This document shows, piece after piece, positions 25,155 to 36,600 of a DNA stretch of 64,000 nt (positions within the stretch are counted from its first letter, which is position 1; every line of letters starts with the position of its first letter). Made by a program: the position numbers and the translations under genes. The stretch covers positions 2,688,368-2,752,367 of the forward strand of contig OZ026850.1 in NCBI GenBank assembly GCA_964023205.1, read 5' to 3'. The stretch is from Lutraria lutraria. Its lineage: Eukaryota > Mollusca > Bivalvia > Venerida > Mactridae. Below the pieces are notes generated by a model, which saw nothing but the letters and a program-made list of their open reading frames with translations, was not told where the DNA came from and searched no databases.

Positions 25155-26410
25155 GACTGACTGGAATGAGAAATTATAGATGCGTTTAATAGCAAGGAAT
25201 TCTGGGAAAATAAATGCAGAACATGTGAAAGCGAAATAAAAGCTCATTTTTATGGAAACTGTATTATTAATAACTACGTTACCATTTTCTTTAAATTTTA
25301 ACAACAGAAAGAAAATAAGAAAAATATTTTAATCTCCGAGACTATCAATAACTGAGTTTAAGCATAAAATCTGTGCGAATGTCATAATTACATCATATGT
25401 AGGCCTACACATTTAAGAACCTTCAGTGTCTAAATGTGTCTTGTATATATACGTAAATTATATAATTATACTGGTCAGCGTTTGATAAGAATCACTCGAA
25501 ATATTGCTTGTAGTGATTCATGATTCTACTGTTGATTACATTTGATTAAAATTTGACCATTTGAAAGCATCACATGCCAGAGCAAAAGATGACTGCATAT
25601 ATAGTTGAAAGTTCCACCTTGTTCATTTAAATGCGAAAGTAAAACTTCGACCAGAAAATAAAGTGCCTCTAGATAAGCCGGTACAGGCCACATGTAGCTA
25701 CTACCGTGATCCTCCTTCGAAATATTTTCTAAGCGTGACATCCGAAAAAAAAGTATAGCATAATGTATGCACCTGATCATAACAAATAGAAATAATTATA
25801 TTTACTTACCCGAAATTCATGTACAATCCGATTAACTGCAACTTATTCATATATATTTACTGAGCAATGTCAATGCCCGTGTTTGTACATTGTATGTAAG
25901 AACATAATTGTGTTAATAAGAAAATAACCTTTTACTATTCTGTATTGCTTTGTATTGTTACATACATATGACATATTTTATACATCATATTGTGTATATA
26001 TTCGCTTGTCAGTTTTTTATTGACAAGTTTATGAGGTGTTTGTCAATCAGGCGTGCGGCCAATGAAGTCATAATTACCCTTCCAACGTGCATACTAATCA
26101 ACAATAAACAATTAACACTCATTGAAGTATATATTCGAGGTTTCGTTTCCTTTGGGTACAAAGGAAATTCTTGTGTGGACAAACATCTTGGCGTTTTGCA
26201 AAATGTTAAGGACTAAATATGAAATGAACTTGACCTGAATACAGACGAATCTGTGAACGAAGACCTCTATAGGGAAAGACAACTTGTGGTCTTTATTGAC
26301 AGACGGCCTTTATTCGGAGACCTGTTTTGTTTTAAATAATCAATGGCGGGTTTTAATGACCTTAATCGCAAGGTGACTTTTAGGTGGATTTTATTCGAAT
26401 GGAGGCTGTA

Positions 26411-26552
26411 AATATGGCATATGTAACGCAAAACGTAAACTCCGTTTTTAGATCTACCAGCCACAACCCGTGTGGCCAATTAATATGGCATATGTAACGC
26501 AAAACGTAAACTCCGTTTTTAGATCTACCAGCCACAACCCGTGTGGCCAATT
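26411..26552 (+). repeat. Exact 71-bp tandem duplication
   Basis: AATATGGCATATGTAACGCA and onward is repeated at a 71-bp period, essentially identical. Confidence 0.9.
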
Positions 26553-26658
26553 AACCCCAAACATGATTTTTTCTATCTTTAGGGTTTAGGGTTATGCTTG
26601 TTTCTGGTTACACGTTTATTTTAAATAAAAGTATTGTATGGAGTTTTTTATATTTTTT

Positions 26659-26682
26659 GGCTTGGAGCTACGGCTCCAAGCC
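26659..26682. other. GC-rich 10-bp hairpin with TACG tetraloop
   Basis: GGCTTGGAGC and GCTCCAAGCC pair perfectly around TACG, a UNCG-class loop closed by C-G. Such loops are very stable in RNA. No gene is visible around it. Confidence 0.75.
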
Positions 26683-26884
26683 TATGTATTGTTTTCGGTT
26701 ACGTTTGTTCCCTAGATGCTGGTAGATGCAATGCGAAAGCTGGGTACAAGTGCACAAAAATGTTAAGAGTCCGGCGATTGGTTGAGAGCTATATGTTAAC
26801 AGTACGGTGATTGGTTTACGCTTACTGTGTGAATCGGTATCACATGACTTGAGTGTACCAACTTCACTGTGCCAGTCTATTATG

Positions 26885-27360
26885 AAATCAGGGTGTTTCA
26901 CTAAAGATCGGTTTGTTCTATTAACATTAATTACACGTTAAGGTACACATTTTAAAACTGTATATTTTTTCTGTTACTATGTACAATATATTTAAATCAA
27001 TTATTTTAATCATTACTGAAAGACATATTAGCGGAGGATTGTTCAAGAGAATTTAAGGAAGCCCCTTCTATAATGAAACCTGCGAAACGCTATTGCCGCC
27101 AATAATTTTGTCACGTGATCTTGATGTACACATTTGCGATTTCAATGTAAAATCAGGGTGTTTCACTATAAATCGGCATGTTCCATCAACCGTTAAGGCA
27201 CGAAAAGATAAGATATATTAACGCAGTCTCAATTATTTTTACTTTACTAGCTCTTTGTTTAATTATCAACATAATTGCTGAAGGTAATAAGCGGAGGATT
27301 AATTAATGAATGAAATACACCCCTACTATAATTTAACTTGCGAAACGCTTTCTCTGATGC
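26885..27360 (+). repeat. Diverged ~265-bp tandem duplication
   Basis: AAATCAGGGTGTTTCACTA recurs at 26885 and 27150, and GCGGAGGATT and GCGAAACGCT recur at similar spacing. The copies are clearly diverged. Confidence 0.8.
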
Positions 27361-28271
27361 AATTTAAAACTTGTGTACAGTACGATGAATTATAGGAAAA
27401 TCTATAAATAGAAAAATATACCGATGTTTCAGACTACCTGTTGACTTTGAAAGAGGACAATTCCATAACTAAAATGGTCAACAAGACGAAATAAAATGAA
27501 CCAATTTAGTTATGGTATCAGAACTAACTTTTATCAGCAACAACCAGCCAAGCCTTTCCTTTTTAAAAGGAAACTTTATTATTTACTTCAAAGCATAAGG
27601 AAAGGCAGGGCACCAAGTCGATCAAATCCCCCATTCATACCACTCCAAAGGGCTGCGAACTATATACATGAATTTGTTAATTTGTCAAATACTCATGATT
27701 GTCATAATAATCTGTATTACTCATATCATATAAATATTTTATACTTTCCTTAATGGAGGATTGAATAAAATATACAGTCAATATCTTTTATATAAACCAA
27801 CATGCTTCTTGTAATTCGTCTACCTATAACATTTTGTTATAGTTGTTATTGTCATGCCTAAGAAGATATAGCACACACAAACTAATCGGAAGTTGATAAA
27901 CACTAGAAGAGAACGTCGGTGTAAACTTTATTACATGTACAGTAAAAACTACATACCATACCTATAAAAATCATGATCATTTAATTTATTGACATAATAA
28001 TGAGTACATACTTTGAACATAGCAATAAATTCATAACATCAATACAATCATGTGACCTTTGACCGAATAAATACAATACCGCGTACAGTATAGGTTTTCT
28101 CGTAAATAATCATGATATATCTCACATTTATACGGGAGCCCTAATTGACATATAAAGACAACTAACAACAAAGTTATTGTAGATCATTTCTATTCATGGT
28201 AGAACGATGGTTCACGTTTGTCTGTGTGCTTCATTTGTCTCAAAGTCACCAACAATGTAACACAAACCTAT

Positions 28272-28277
28272 TTTATT
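28272..28277 (-). terminator. Candidate FAM187 poly(A) signal
   Basis: TTTATT on the plus strand reads AATAAA on the gene's strand, about 200 bp past the stop codon. No closer hexamer was seen. Confidence 0.35.
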
Positions 28278-28472
28278 GACCTCGATTTAACCAGTAAGCA
28301 CACCTTTGACCTATTATTTTACATAGAAAATTTCTAAAACTCCATGTAAATCGACAAAGCTGTACAAGGCTCGACTGTGTAAAATGCTCACCTAACTTGA
28401 CTTATATAACTACACGTAGATATGATTTTAGGCTGCTAAGATTCATAAATTAAGCATTAAAACATTTTACAC

Positions 28473-30191
28473 TCAATCACTGCTACTAGATGTACTGGTT
28501 TCTGATTCAGAAATGTCATCAATGTCATTACCTTCGTCGTCTTCATCTTCTACACTTTCAGCGTTATCTTCAGGAGATCCGAATTTCATGATTTTTCGAA
28601 CTCTTCGTTGAACAGAACGGTTAAAATGTTTAAGAATCACCAGGCCGATAAAAACGACAAAGTCACCAATGAACGAGTATAATAAATACACAGTATACCT
28701 CTTTATCAAAGTACGTCGGTCCTCCACAACGGTTAAGACAAACTTCCGAGTTAAATCACCTAAAAGCCAACAAGAGTAGATGCCAGTATCACCCAAAGTC
28801 ATTTTTTTAAAATGAATGCTACCAAACATGTCTATAGATGTTCCAGGATCGTCGTACTTGATCATGTCATCCACTGTTTCAAGTTTAGTCCCTCGTACCC
28901 AAAGAACCGTCCGCCTCAATTTAGCTCCAGGACATTTTAAGATTAAGTATGTATCAACTGTCACTTTCCTAGTTTCAGTAATGGCGTCGGCGATAAATTC
29001 TGGTTGTTTGCCATTATCCCTTTCCTTAATGTCATTTATCTTAGCAAAAACCAGTGGAATCCCCCTCTTTATTCGTTGAGTTTTTGAATGTTTACATGGC
29101 TCGTAGCATTCAGAATTCTGAACCTCATTTGGCCGCTTTAACCATAATTCGTGTGGAAAATCTCTCAGCAATTCGGATTGGCATGGTACACCTTTTGCAT
29201 TGAGATTTAAAATATGTTCTAAGTGAGCATTTGGCACAATATCGGTTTGTTTAAGTTTTCGTACATTACAGAGTCCAAACCTTTTTTTAATGCCCGTCAT
29301 ATCGCAAGTAGCACAAGGGCTCCAAGTGTACCAATTTGTAAAGACCTCCACGTTTAATTTGCTAATAGTTTGTGGCTTCATCTCTTTTGTGGAGGAGAAC
29401 TTGGATGTATCGACAACCTGTGTACCCTCCATGTCTATTACATCCACGTGATAAAAATGTAACACCCGAGATGCTTTGGAAAGGAAGTCCGCCAATTCCT
29501 CCCACTCTAAGCGTATGTTAACAAAACTATCACCATCGCCTGTTTGTCTACAGATATATGAACCTGAGTCAGACTTTCTCGCCTTTTTGATAATTAGGGT
29601 ATGATCTAGAGATGTTGTGATTCTATTACGACGTTCATCATCATGGGCATCAGTGATAACTTCTTTAATGTGATACAAACCTTCAGATGACGGAAACATT
29701 TCGAGTTTAAACCATTGCCTGGATTTGTAAACGTCATGCAGGTTCTGATGACAACTACGGCATGGTAAATGAATAGCTTCGTCAATATCGACAGTCACTA
29801 ACTTAGAGACGTTGTGCTTATGGATGCATTCAAGCGAAAACGTGTCGAGAGATCGCCTGTTGCGAATATTTCCAAACATACCTGAAACTTTCACACCGGG
29901 AGCTGAGGTGAAATCGTTTACATTCGTCCGAACTGAAATTTCATCCGAATACTCATCAACTTGTAAAGAAAATGGCGGCACTTCCTTTTCAACAATTTTG
30001 TAGAATTCAACTTTATTTGCTCCATTGTCTTCACGTATCTCTATTTTGACATTGTAACAGCTACCTTCATGGAAAGAAAGGGAGCCGAATATAGCAATGG
30101 CTATACATATATTGAATGCTCCACCTACCATAACTTCCGCTGACGCTATTGATGACGCATCACACGATGACGTCATGGACACCTGTTTCAT
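28473..30191 (-). CDS. FAM187: FAM187-type Ig-domain single-pass membrane protein, intronless, 572 aa
   Basis: The whole protein is read without an intron. A hydrophobic stretch at 27-40 could be a signal anchor or late signal peptide. Two Ig-like parts follow: one ends at DSGSYIC (Cys214), and the second runs from ILKCPG (Cys420) through Trp431 to DTGIYSC (Cys474). Between them is the FAM187 hallmark TNWYTWSPCATC (286-296) followed by KKRFGLCN. One transmembrane helix covers about 501-521. The cytoplasmic end is basic, then strongly acidic and finishes in a Ser-rich run. Order and motifs match vertebrate FAM187A/B, whose molecular role is poorly known; the acidic tail appears longer than in vertebrates. 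Met6 is an alternative start. The neighbouring DGKQ gene is divergent, 3.5 kb away. Confidence 0.88.
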   Translation of the reverse strand: MKQVSMTSSCDASSIASAEVMVGGAFNICIAIAIFGSLSFHEGSCYNVKIEIREDNGANKVEFYKIVEKEVPPFSLQVDEYSDEISVRTNVNDFTSAPGVKVSGMFGNIRNRRSLDTFSLECIHKHNVSKLVTVDIDEAIHLPCRSCHQNLHDVYKSRQWFKLEMFPSSEGLYHIKEVITDAHDDERRNRITTSLDHTLIIKKARKSDSGSYICRQTGDGDSFVNIRLEWEELADFLSKASRVLHFYHVDVIDMEGTQVVDTSKFSSTKEMKPQTISKLNVEVFTNWYTWSPCATCDMTGIKKRFGLCNVRKLKQTDIVPNAHLEHILNLNAKGVPCQSELLRDFPHELWLKRPNEVQNSECYEPCKHSKTQRIKRGIPLVFAKINDIKERDNGKQPEFIADAITETRKVTVDTYLILKCPGAKLRRTVLWVRGTKLETVDDMIKYDDPGTSIDMFGSIHFKKMTLGDTGIYSCWLLGDLTRKFVLTVVEDRRTLIKRYTVYLLYSFIGDFVVFIGLVILKHFNRSVQRRVRKIMKFGSPEDNAESVEDEDDEGNDIDDISESETSTSSSSD

Positions 30192-31815
30192 TCAAACTTG
30201 ATTTGCGCTCATCAATAAATGTGTTACATTAGAACTACTTACAATTACAGTTGAGGCCGATCGTCAGTCGAGGTAACTAACAGTGAATCTATTTAAGCTA
30301 AGTTTGCAAACCTTGATCGAGAATTTAATTATATATTTCAAAAGTACCAAAAAGGTAGAAACTGTTCATTGTTTAAGCTGTAAGCAATGACCACCAACGG
30401 GCGAGAAAATGTGGCTGTTAAGCAAAAATTAATGAGGTTTGTATGGTCCTTTAAATTAATACGTACGTGTGTGCCTTAAAATGGCCTCGTTATCAGGTGA
30501 CAGGTCGGAGTGCTCGTATGTATTGATGAATAGTTATGTTTCCTTGCCTCTTAAATTGACACTTAACGCTAAAAGAATAAAAGGGAGAAAACTCGATATT
30601 ATAATATCTTTATTAGAGTTACTTCCCATTAATGATAGCCGATATAGCGTACGGTTCAGAAAATTCCACTTCAACATTCAATATTACCTGAAGGTGATTT
30701 AATTCTTTAAAGAAGGTACTGTGTCATAAATAAGTTAAAAGCGTCATAGGTGGACGAATGGTTATAAGGTTAGTATTTGAAGAAAAACAACAACGTTGCT
30801 GTATTAATTAATTAATTAATATAAAAGTCGATACTATCATGACTAACCTTCTGGCTAATAACTTTATTCTCCCCATTAAGGTATCATATCCATATGACTG
30901 CACTTTTTGAACCCGCTTGAAAGTTAATGCTTCTAAAAAACACAATTTTTAAAAAATGTGTATGAGTTGTTGCCCTTGTTAAAAATTATAAAAATGTTAA
31001 TTTCTGAAGATTTTGCACGGTGACTTACATTCTTGTATTAAAGTAGATTGATATCGTGTTATTGGATCTTTCTGTCGTGGGTTTTCATTAAATTGGATCT
31101 CCTTTTTTCTTTAATCTTTGAAAACTGGGCTACTCCCATACACATTGATCAATGCAAATTAAAAAGGCCACTAACTCAAAGGATAATCATTGTTTTGTTT
31201 AATCTCACAGTAAATCATTTTCTTTTCTAGAAACCTTTATATTTATGTTAAAGAATCGCTTAAAATGAAATATAATCTAACTTTTGTTGAGGGGTAGTTA
31301 AGAAGATTTTGGTTGATATTTTTTCTTCTTCTACTCTCCGTGTTCATTTGTTTCGTTGAAATACATATAACTTTGTTCCGTTATCTTGTTAAGTCGTGTT
31401 CGTGTTTTGTATTTTGTAAATATACATTTATATAGACGATGTGCTATGTACAAGTCTTCAATAAAACATTATAAAGGTTCCCAAAATCTTTTCGCTCCAT
31501 TTTGAGATAATATTTTTGTACATAATGTATATTTATAAAACCTTAAGATATAAGTCATTGGTTGTAAATATTGACGTTAGGAAGTACAAATTTGGAAGTA
31601 CGTTGGCCACGTGCACGTATTTATACAATAAATAGAAATACAACACATCCTTCCATATAGTGGCCACCTCAATAATACGGCTGCTTATTTTTGGACCTAT
31701 ATTTTCAGTATTACCTTTATACATTTGTATTTCAATTGTCTAATGAGACAACCTCTGTATAATAGCCGATTTATTTGGTCCAATGGGTGGTCTTTGAATC
31801 GAGGATTTAAAATGT

Positions 31816-31898
31816 GATAAACTGGTTCCCGATTTCTTTTCCTACGATCCGATAATGTACGTGGTACGTTGCGTTCGTGAAACGGGTACCAATTTATC
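31816..31898. repeat. Imperfect GGTTCCCG hairpin
   Basis: GATAAACTGGTTCCCGATTTC opens and GAAACGGGTACCAATTTATC closes the structure, separated by about 40 bp. Confidence 0.65.
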
Positions 31899-32740
31899 AG
31901 ACTCAGAGGTGTGTACACGGAGAGAAAGATTAGAAAACGTAACTTTACTACGTCTCTGTAGACACCTGTCACCCGAAGCACTGACACTGCCCCTGGACGA
32001 CTTTAAGAAAAAGTTTTACGTAGAAAAGTAATTCTTATCAAAGACCAAATTGCCAATGCATTTCAACTTAATAATTATAAATTATTTTTAAAAAGTGTCC
32101 GACGCTTAGCTTAAAAAGAATGCACCTGGTGCGTCCTACCCCTTAAAAGTCCCCGACTATTGATAGAAATATTATTCAATGAAATCGTCTACTTTCCTAA
32201 CGCCCCCATCATCCTCAAAACCTGGATACACCTCTGGTTACCCAGTAGATTTAACCCGCATATACTTCTATAAGCGCGATCGAGTCATTCAACGTTATTG
32301 CAGGGGCGGTTCAAAATGTTAATGGGTGGTTCAAGATTTTTATGGGTGGGGTGTTAAAGAAGTTTAGACATTCAGAGTCACACCAACATTTGTTATAACA
32401 CTACAATTATTTGTTTCGAATATGTCATGTAATTTTAAGGAGTGTTGGTTGTTCCGCCCCAGGACGGACAAATAAAGTGTCACCTCAGGCTTCATTCATG
32501 AATATCTCGTGACTCGTGAAGTTCCATTAAGATACAACTTTCAATTTCCCAAAACTGTTTTCAAAACTGTTCTTAGAGGTACACAAATTAAGGTCAAAGA
32601 AATATTAAAATGTTTCCAGTGACGTAGACAGTTAACTGTTATCTATGTGCGAAACCCTTTAAATAAAGACCCCCTTATCAAATTTATCCAGCTACGCCCC
32701 TAGAAAAAATAATAATATTTTTTGAAATTATGAATGCAAA

Positions 32741-32776
32741 CAAGGACTTATATACATACATGTATATAAGTCCTTG
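32741..32776. repeat. Palindrome with 17-bp arms flanked by 10-bp direct repeats
   Basis: CAAGGACTTATATACAT pairs with its inverse around AC. ATGCAAACAA occurs at 32735-32744 (overlapping the start) and at 32777-32786, like a target-site duplication. Confidence 0.85.
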
Positions 32777-33694
32777 ATGCAAACAAATATATTAATTGTA
32801 TCTAGAATGGAGGTCGGTGCGCGCTCCATATAATTATATAAGTATGTCAACTGTTATATATAGATCTACATGTATGTGTATAATTAATGCGTATACACGT
32901 AATTTAAGTCTATATCTAGCCTACTGTAATTTTATATAAAAGAAATGTTTAAATTGGCAAAAAAATATATTTACATTTTAAAACGGCACAAAATATTAAT
33001 TCCCCGCAACCCACCCTTAAAAAAATTCAAAGCCGCGCCTGCTTAATCCGTTGATTATATATGAATCATTATTAAACCATGATAGGTTATTATGTATGCA
33101 TCAACGTGAATAATGTTATCTATGCTAAGTATTAGACTATATTGTATATTAAGTTATACAGTTGTTCCGTATTTTATAATAGTAAGTCTAACTTGGATTC
33201 TATATTATACATTTATTCGCAAACATTTGCTGCGATTTTCAAGCGATCGTCGATGAAACAATCGATTTTATCGTATTTTATATTGTTTTCATATAATAAA
33301 TCAACATTTACGCACATTTACGGTTTAATTTACAGTAATTTATATATTAATTAATTGTCAAAAGAAATAACCGCGATCCCAGCCTTTGCAATCGATGACG
33401 TATGCGGTATAATTTGCATAAATCATGCTTCTCCAGCATCCAAGCCTCGTTTTCGAATCTAAAAGATGCTTATTTCCGCAAAGATTCTGAAAACAGCAAT
33501 GTTTAAGTGACACTTCTGTTAACTATGGAATGAATTGGATAAAGATGGACTTGGGGAATATTTTGCGATTTAGACACCTTACATACACATTTTCCTCCAT
33601 TTTCGATATAGTCTAGCTGCCATTGTTGGCGCATGAAACTCAACTATCGATGAAATGTCACGGTGATTTTTCCAACTCAGAATCGGTAACAAAA

Positions 33695-36600
33695 ATGGCG
33701 GACAGCGAAGAAGGTATGGAAAGATCCGACAGTCCAGCGGTCAGTTATCCGGACTATGATGATCGAGGACACGGGCATTCTTTCGTAAAAAAGACATTTC
33801 ACAAGCCTACATATTGCCACCATTGCACGGATATGTTATGGGGCCTGATAGGTCAGGGGCTTGTGTGCGAAGGTAGGTACCGCTAGGAAAACGTTACTCC
33901 GAAATTTTCAGCCTTACATGATTTTATTTCGATTGCACCTAGGGAAAGGAATTATAATGATAAGTGATGTATATGCCTCGGATTGTATTTACTCGTAATC
34001 GTTTTTCGTTTCTCGCTTGTGTCAATTTATTTGCTGTAGAATTTATGCAATGTTAGACCATATCAATATTGATTTTCCGTACGAAATGGCCTTGGCGATG
34101 TCAGTGAATATCTATAAATAGATTTAGTTTGTAAGGGTTTCACGACTTGTTCACATTTTAACTGAAATAAATCAACCACAAAACAAATCACGCTTCAACT
34201 ACTTAATACTGAATACATTTATCACGTAAGTTAGGTTTAAACTCAGATAATTTAAGCTACAACGAATTTTCTCGCCCTGGCATACTTGTTAATTTATGTG
34301 GCTATGTTGAAAACAGGTCAAGTCAGTGTTTATTGAATAAAATAATGATGATTTGTTTTTTTGAATCTGCAAAAATCTTGCCCTCTATTCTTGATTTAAA
34401 CCATTTACAAAGAATGGCAGACATACAAAATATATGTTGGCCTCTTCAGCTATTTTATCACATTATTGGATTTTTCAATGGGAAATGCTTAACAGGCAAA
34501 TGAGTATAAAGATCCTCTTAGATAGATGGGAATGGCGATCAATAATATTATAGTTTTATTCAATCATTGATGGAAGTTAATAGAACAGAGCTTGGGTGAC
34601 AAGTATGACAGTCAGTCTTATGAGCTTGAATAAAATATTTCCTTTCTTGTTGATAGTGAAATTTATATTTTCTAAACGAACAACATGAATTTTTAACAGA
34701 CTGTCTTCTCCCTTTGTCTGACTGTTGGATTGGAATGGGTATACAAATATACAATGTGAATTTTGTTTTTGGTTGTTCTACGAAATTTTGAATACAGTCA
34801 TCATACATAATATATCGGTAAATATTGATCATAATTGTTGCAGTAAAAAGAGCTGTAAATTTATTTTTAGAATTCATTTGTAAATTAGTTTGGTATTTAA
34901 AAATTAAATTATTATAATTTTATATTATCTCAAAACCTCTAGCTAGTTTCATGAAAAAATATCATACACAGGGGTCGGCCTAGGTTGAAATTTTAGGGAG
35001 AAGTGACTTCTCCCTAATCTCAATTCAGGGAGAAGTGGGGCCACTTTAGGGAGAAATGGGTAGTCGCATGGCAGAAGTTACGAATGCATTACTTTTTACC
35101 GGCTGCCATTCATTTTGATTGTTATAAAGTTATTATTACTATACATGTTAATTCTGGGCAGGAGCATGTCATATATTCCCCCTTTGTTATGATAATGACA
35201 TAAATGAAAATTGAAGCTTATCATGTTTCTTTTTTCAAAATAATTATTTCTAGATATATCATAGTAATTAAAGATTCAGGAATTTATGTGACACGTTTTT
35301 CTGTGTTAAAATGCGAAATAGTCTACCTAGGACCCCTAAAGTTCTGTGGGACACAGACTCCGGAAAATAAACCTAAGTAAGGGAGATCACTGCATGGAAA
35401 GCTACTTTCTGTTTGCATTATGATTGACGAATAGATCATTTGTCAATGTCGCATGTTTTCACGAATAACCAATGACCGGTAATTAAATTTCGGATTGGAA
35501 ACAATTTTTCATTCATCAAACTAAATTTTTATTTATTTGCCGGGAACATGTAGGATACTGACCAATTTTTACTTTCACTTTACTAAAGTCGAAACATCGT
35601 GAATCGCCCAGTAACTAAGTGGCGAGCGGCATTTCAGAATCACATATTTTTACTATGGAGAAGCAGTTTTAATTACAGATAGCTGTTATTAACCCATTAC
35701 CACATAGAGAAATAGCTGTATAAGGTAGTTCATACTTATAGTGTTATCAGTAGATGGCTTATCAGTACCATTAGATAAACTATCAGTTTTACACACTGTA
35801 CCAATACAGGTTTATTGGAAAACTGTAAAAATCAATGACTACTTGGTTTAAGCATCATTTACTATATGAAGTTATAAATTAATCACTTTTTGACCAATGT
35901 AAACTTTGTAGAGAATGTAATTTTCCTTCTAATGGTGCCAATATTTTAAATATTCTGGATTACAACATATTAATTGAGTTTAAACATGTACTTGAATGAA
36001 ATTTCTGAATATCATTTATGATAAAGATTTTTTTTAAATCAGTTATTCATAATATATGTGCAGAAATACAATATTTTAACTAAAATACAGAAAAGTCATA
36101 TCCTAACAAAAAAATCCAACAAAATTTAAAATCAAAATGTCAACAAATGAGCCAATTAATGTTCACAAATGAACTGATAAAAATCAAATGATCTGTTACA
36201 AATTGTGGACCTGTTGAATTGTATACTAATCGTTTAATTGACACAATAAAGCATCAATTTTCAATTAACAATGACATAAACATAATATGTCACTTCTGAC
36301 CACAGTCAGATTTTATTGCACCCTAATCACAAAAGGATCTACACACATTGTTTTGAGAGTTGTGTTGAAAATAAAATCACCATGGAGATCCTTACTGTGA
36401 AGCATGTGTCATATAGGGAAAACCTACATGATCTATGATTGCAAAGATTTTCATTGGCTGTTTGTTTTTAGAACCAACCTTGACTGGTAATTTCCATTTC
36501 AATCAAGTGTAAACCCCCAAAACTTTATCTATGTTTACAAATTAAGAGCATGTCTGACCTAATTTTCTGGATGTTAATATTATTGATACTGATGGACTAA

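Larger units (their letters stand above)
25161..28440. other. Intergenic region between lipoxygenase and FAM187
   Basis: No gene recognised. Apart from the duplications and hairpin listed separately there is a diverged family B piece (about 26250-26420). The lipoxygenase promoter and any 5' UTR exon should be in the left part. Confidence 0.5.
30192..33694. other. Divergent region between FAM187 and DGKQ
   Basis: No conserved coding region. Promoters of both genes should lie here. Contains two palindromes (31816-31898, 32741-32776). Confidence 0.5.

Noticed and set aside
33623..33649. Upstream extension of DGKQ
   Set aside because: It starts at TTG. The ATG at 33650 is possible, but the one at 33695 has the stronger context.
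34560..34877. 105-residue minus-strand open frame in DGKQ intron 1
   Set aside because: AT-rich, no recognised domain, no splice partner.
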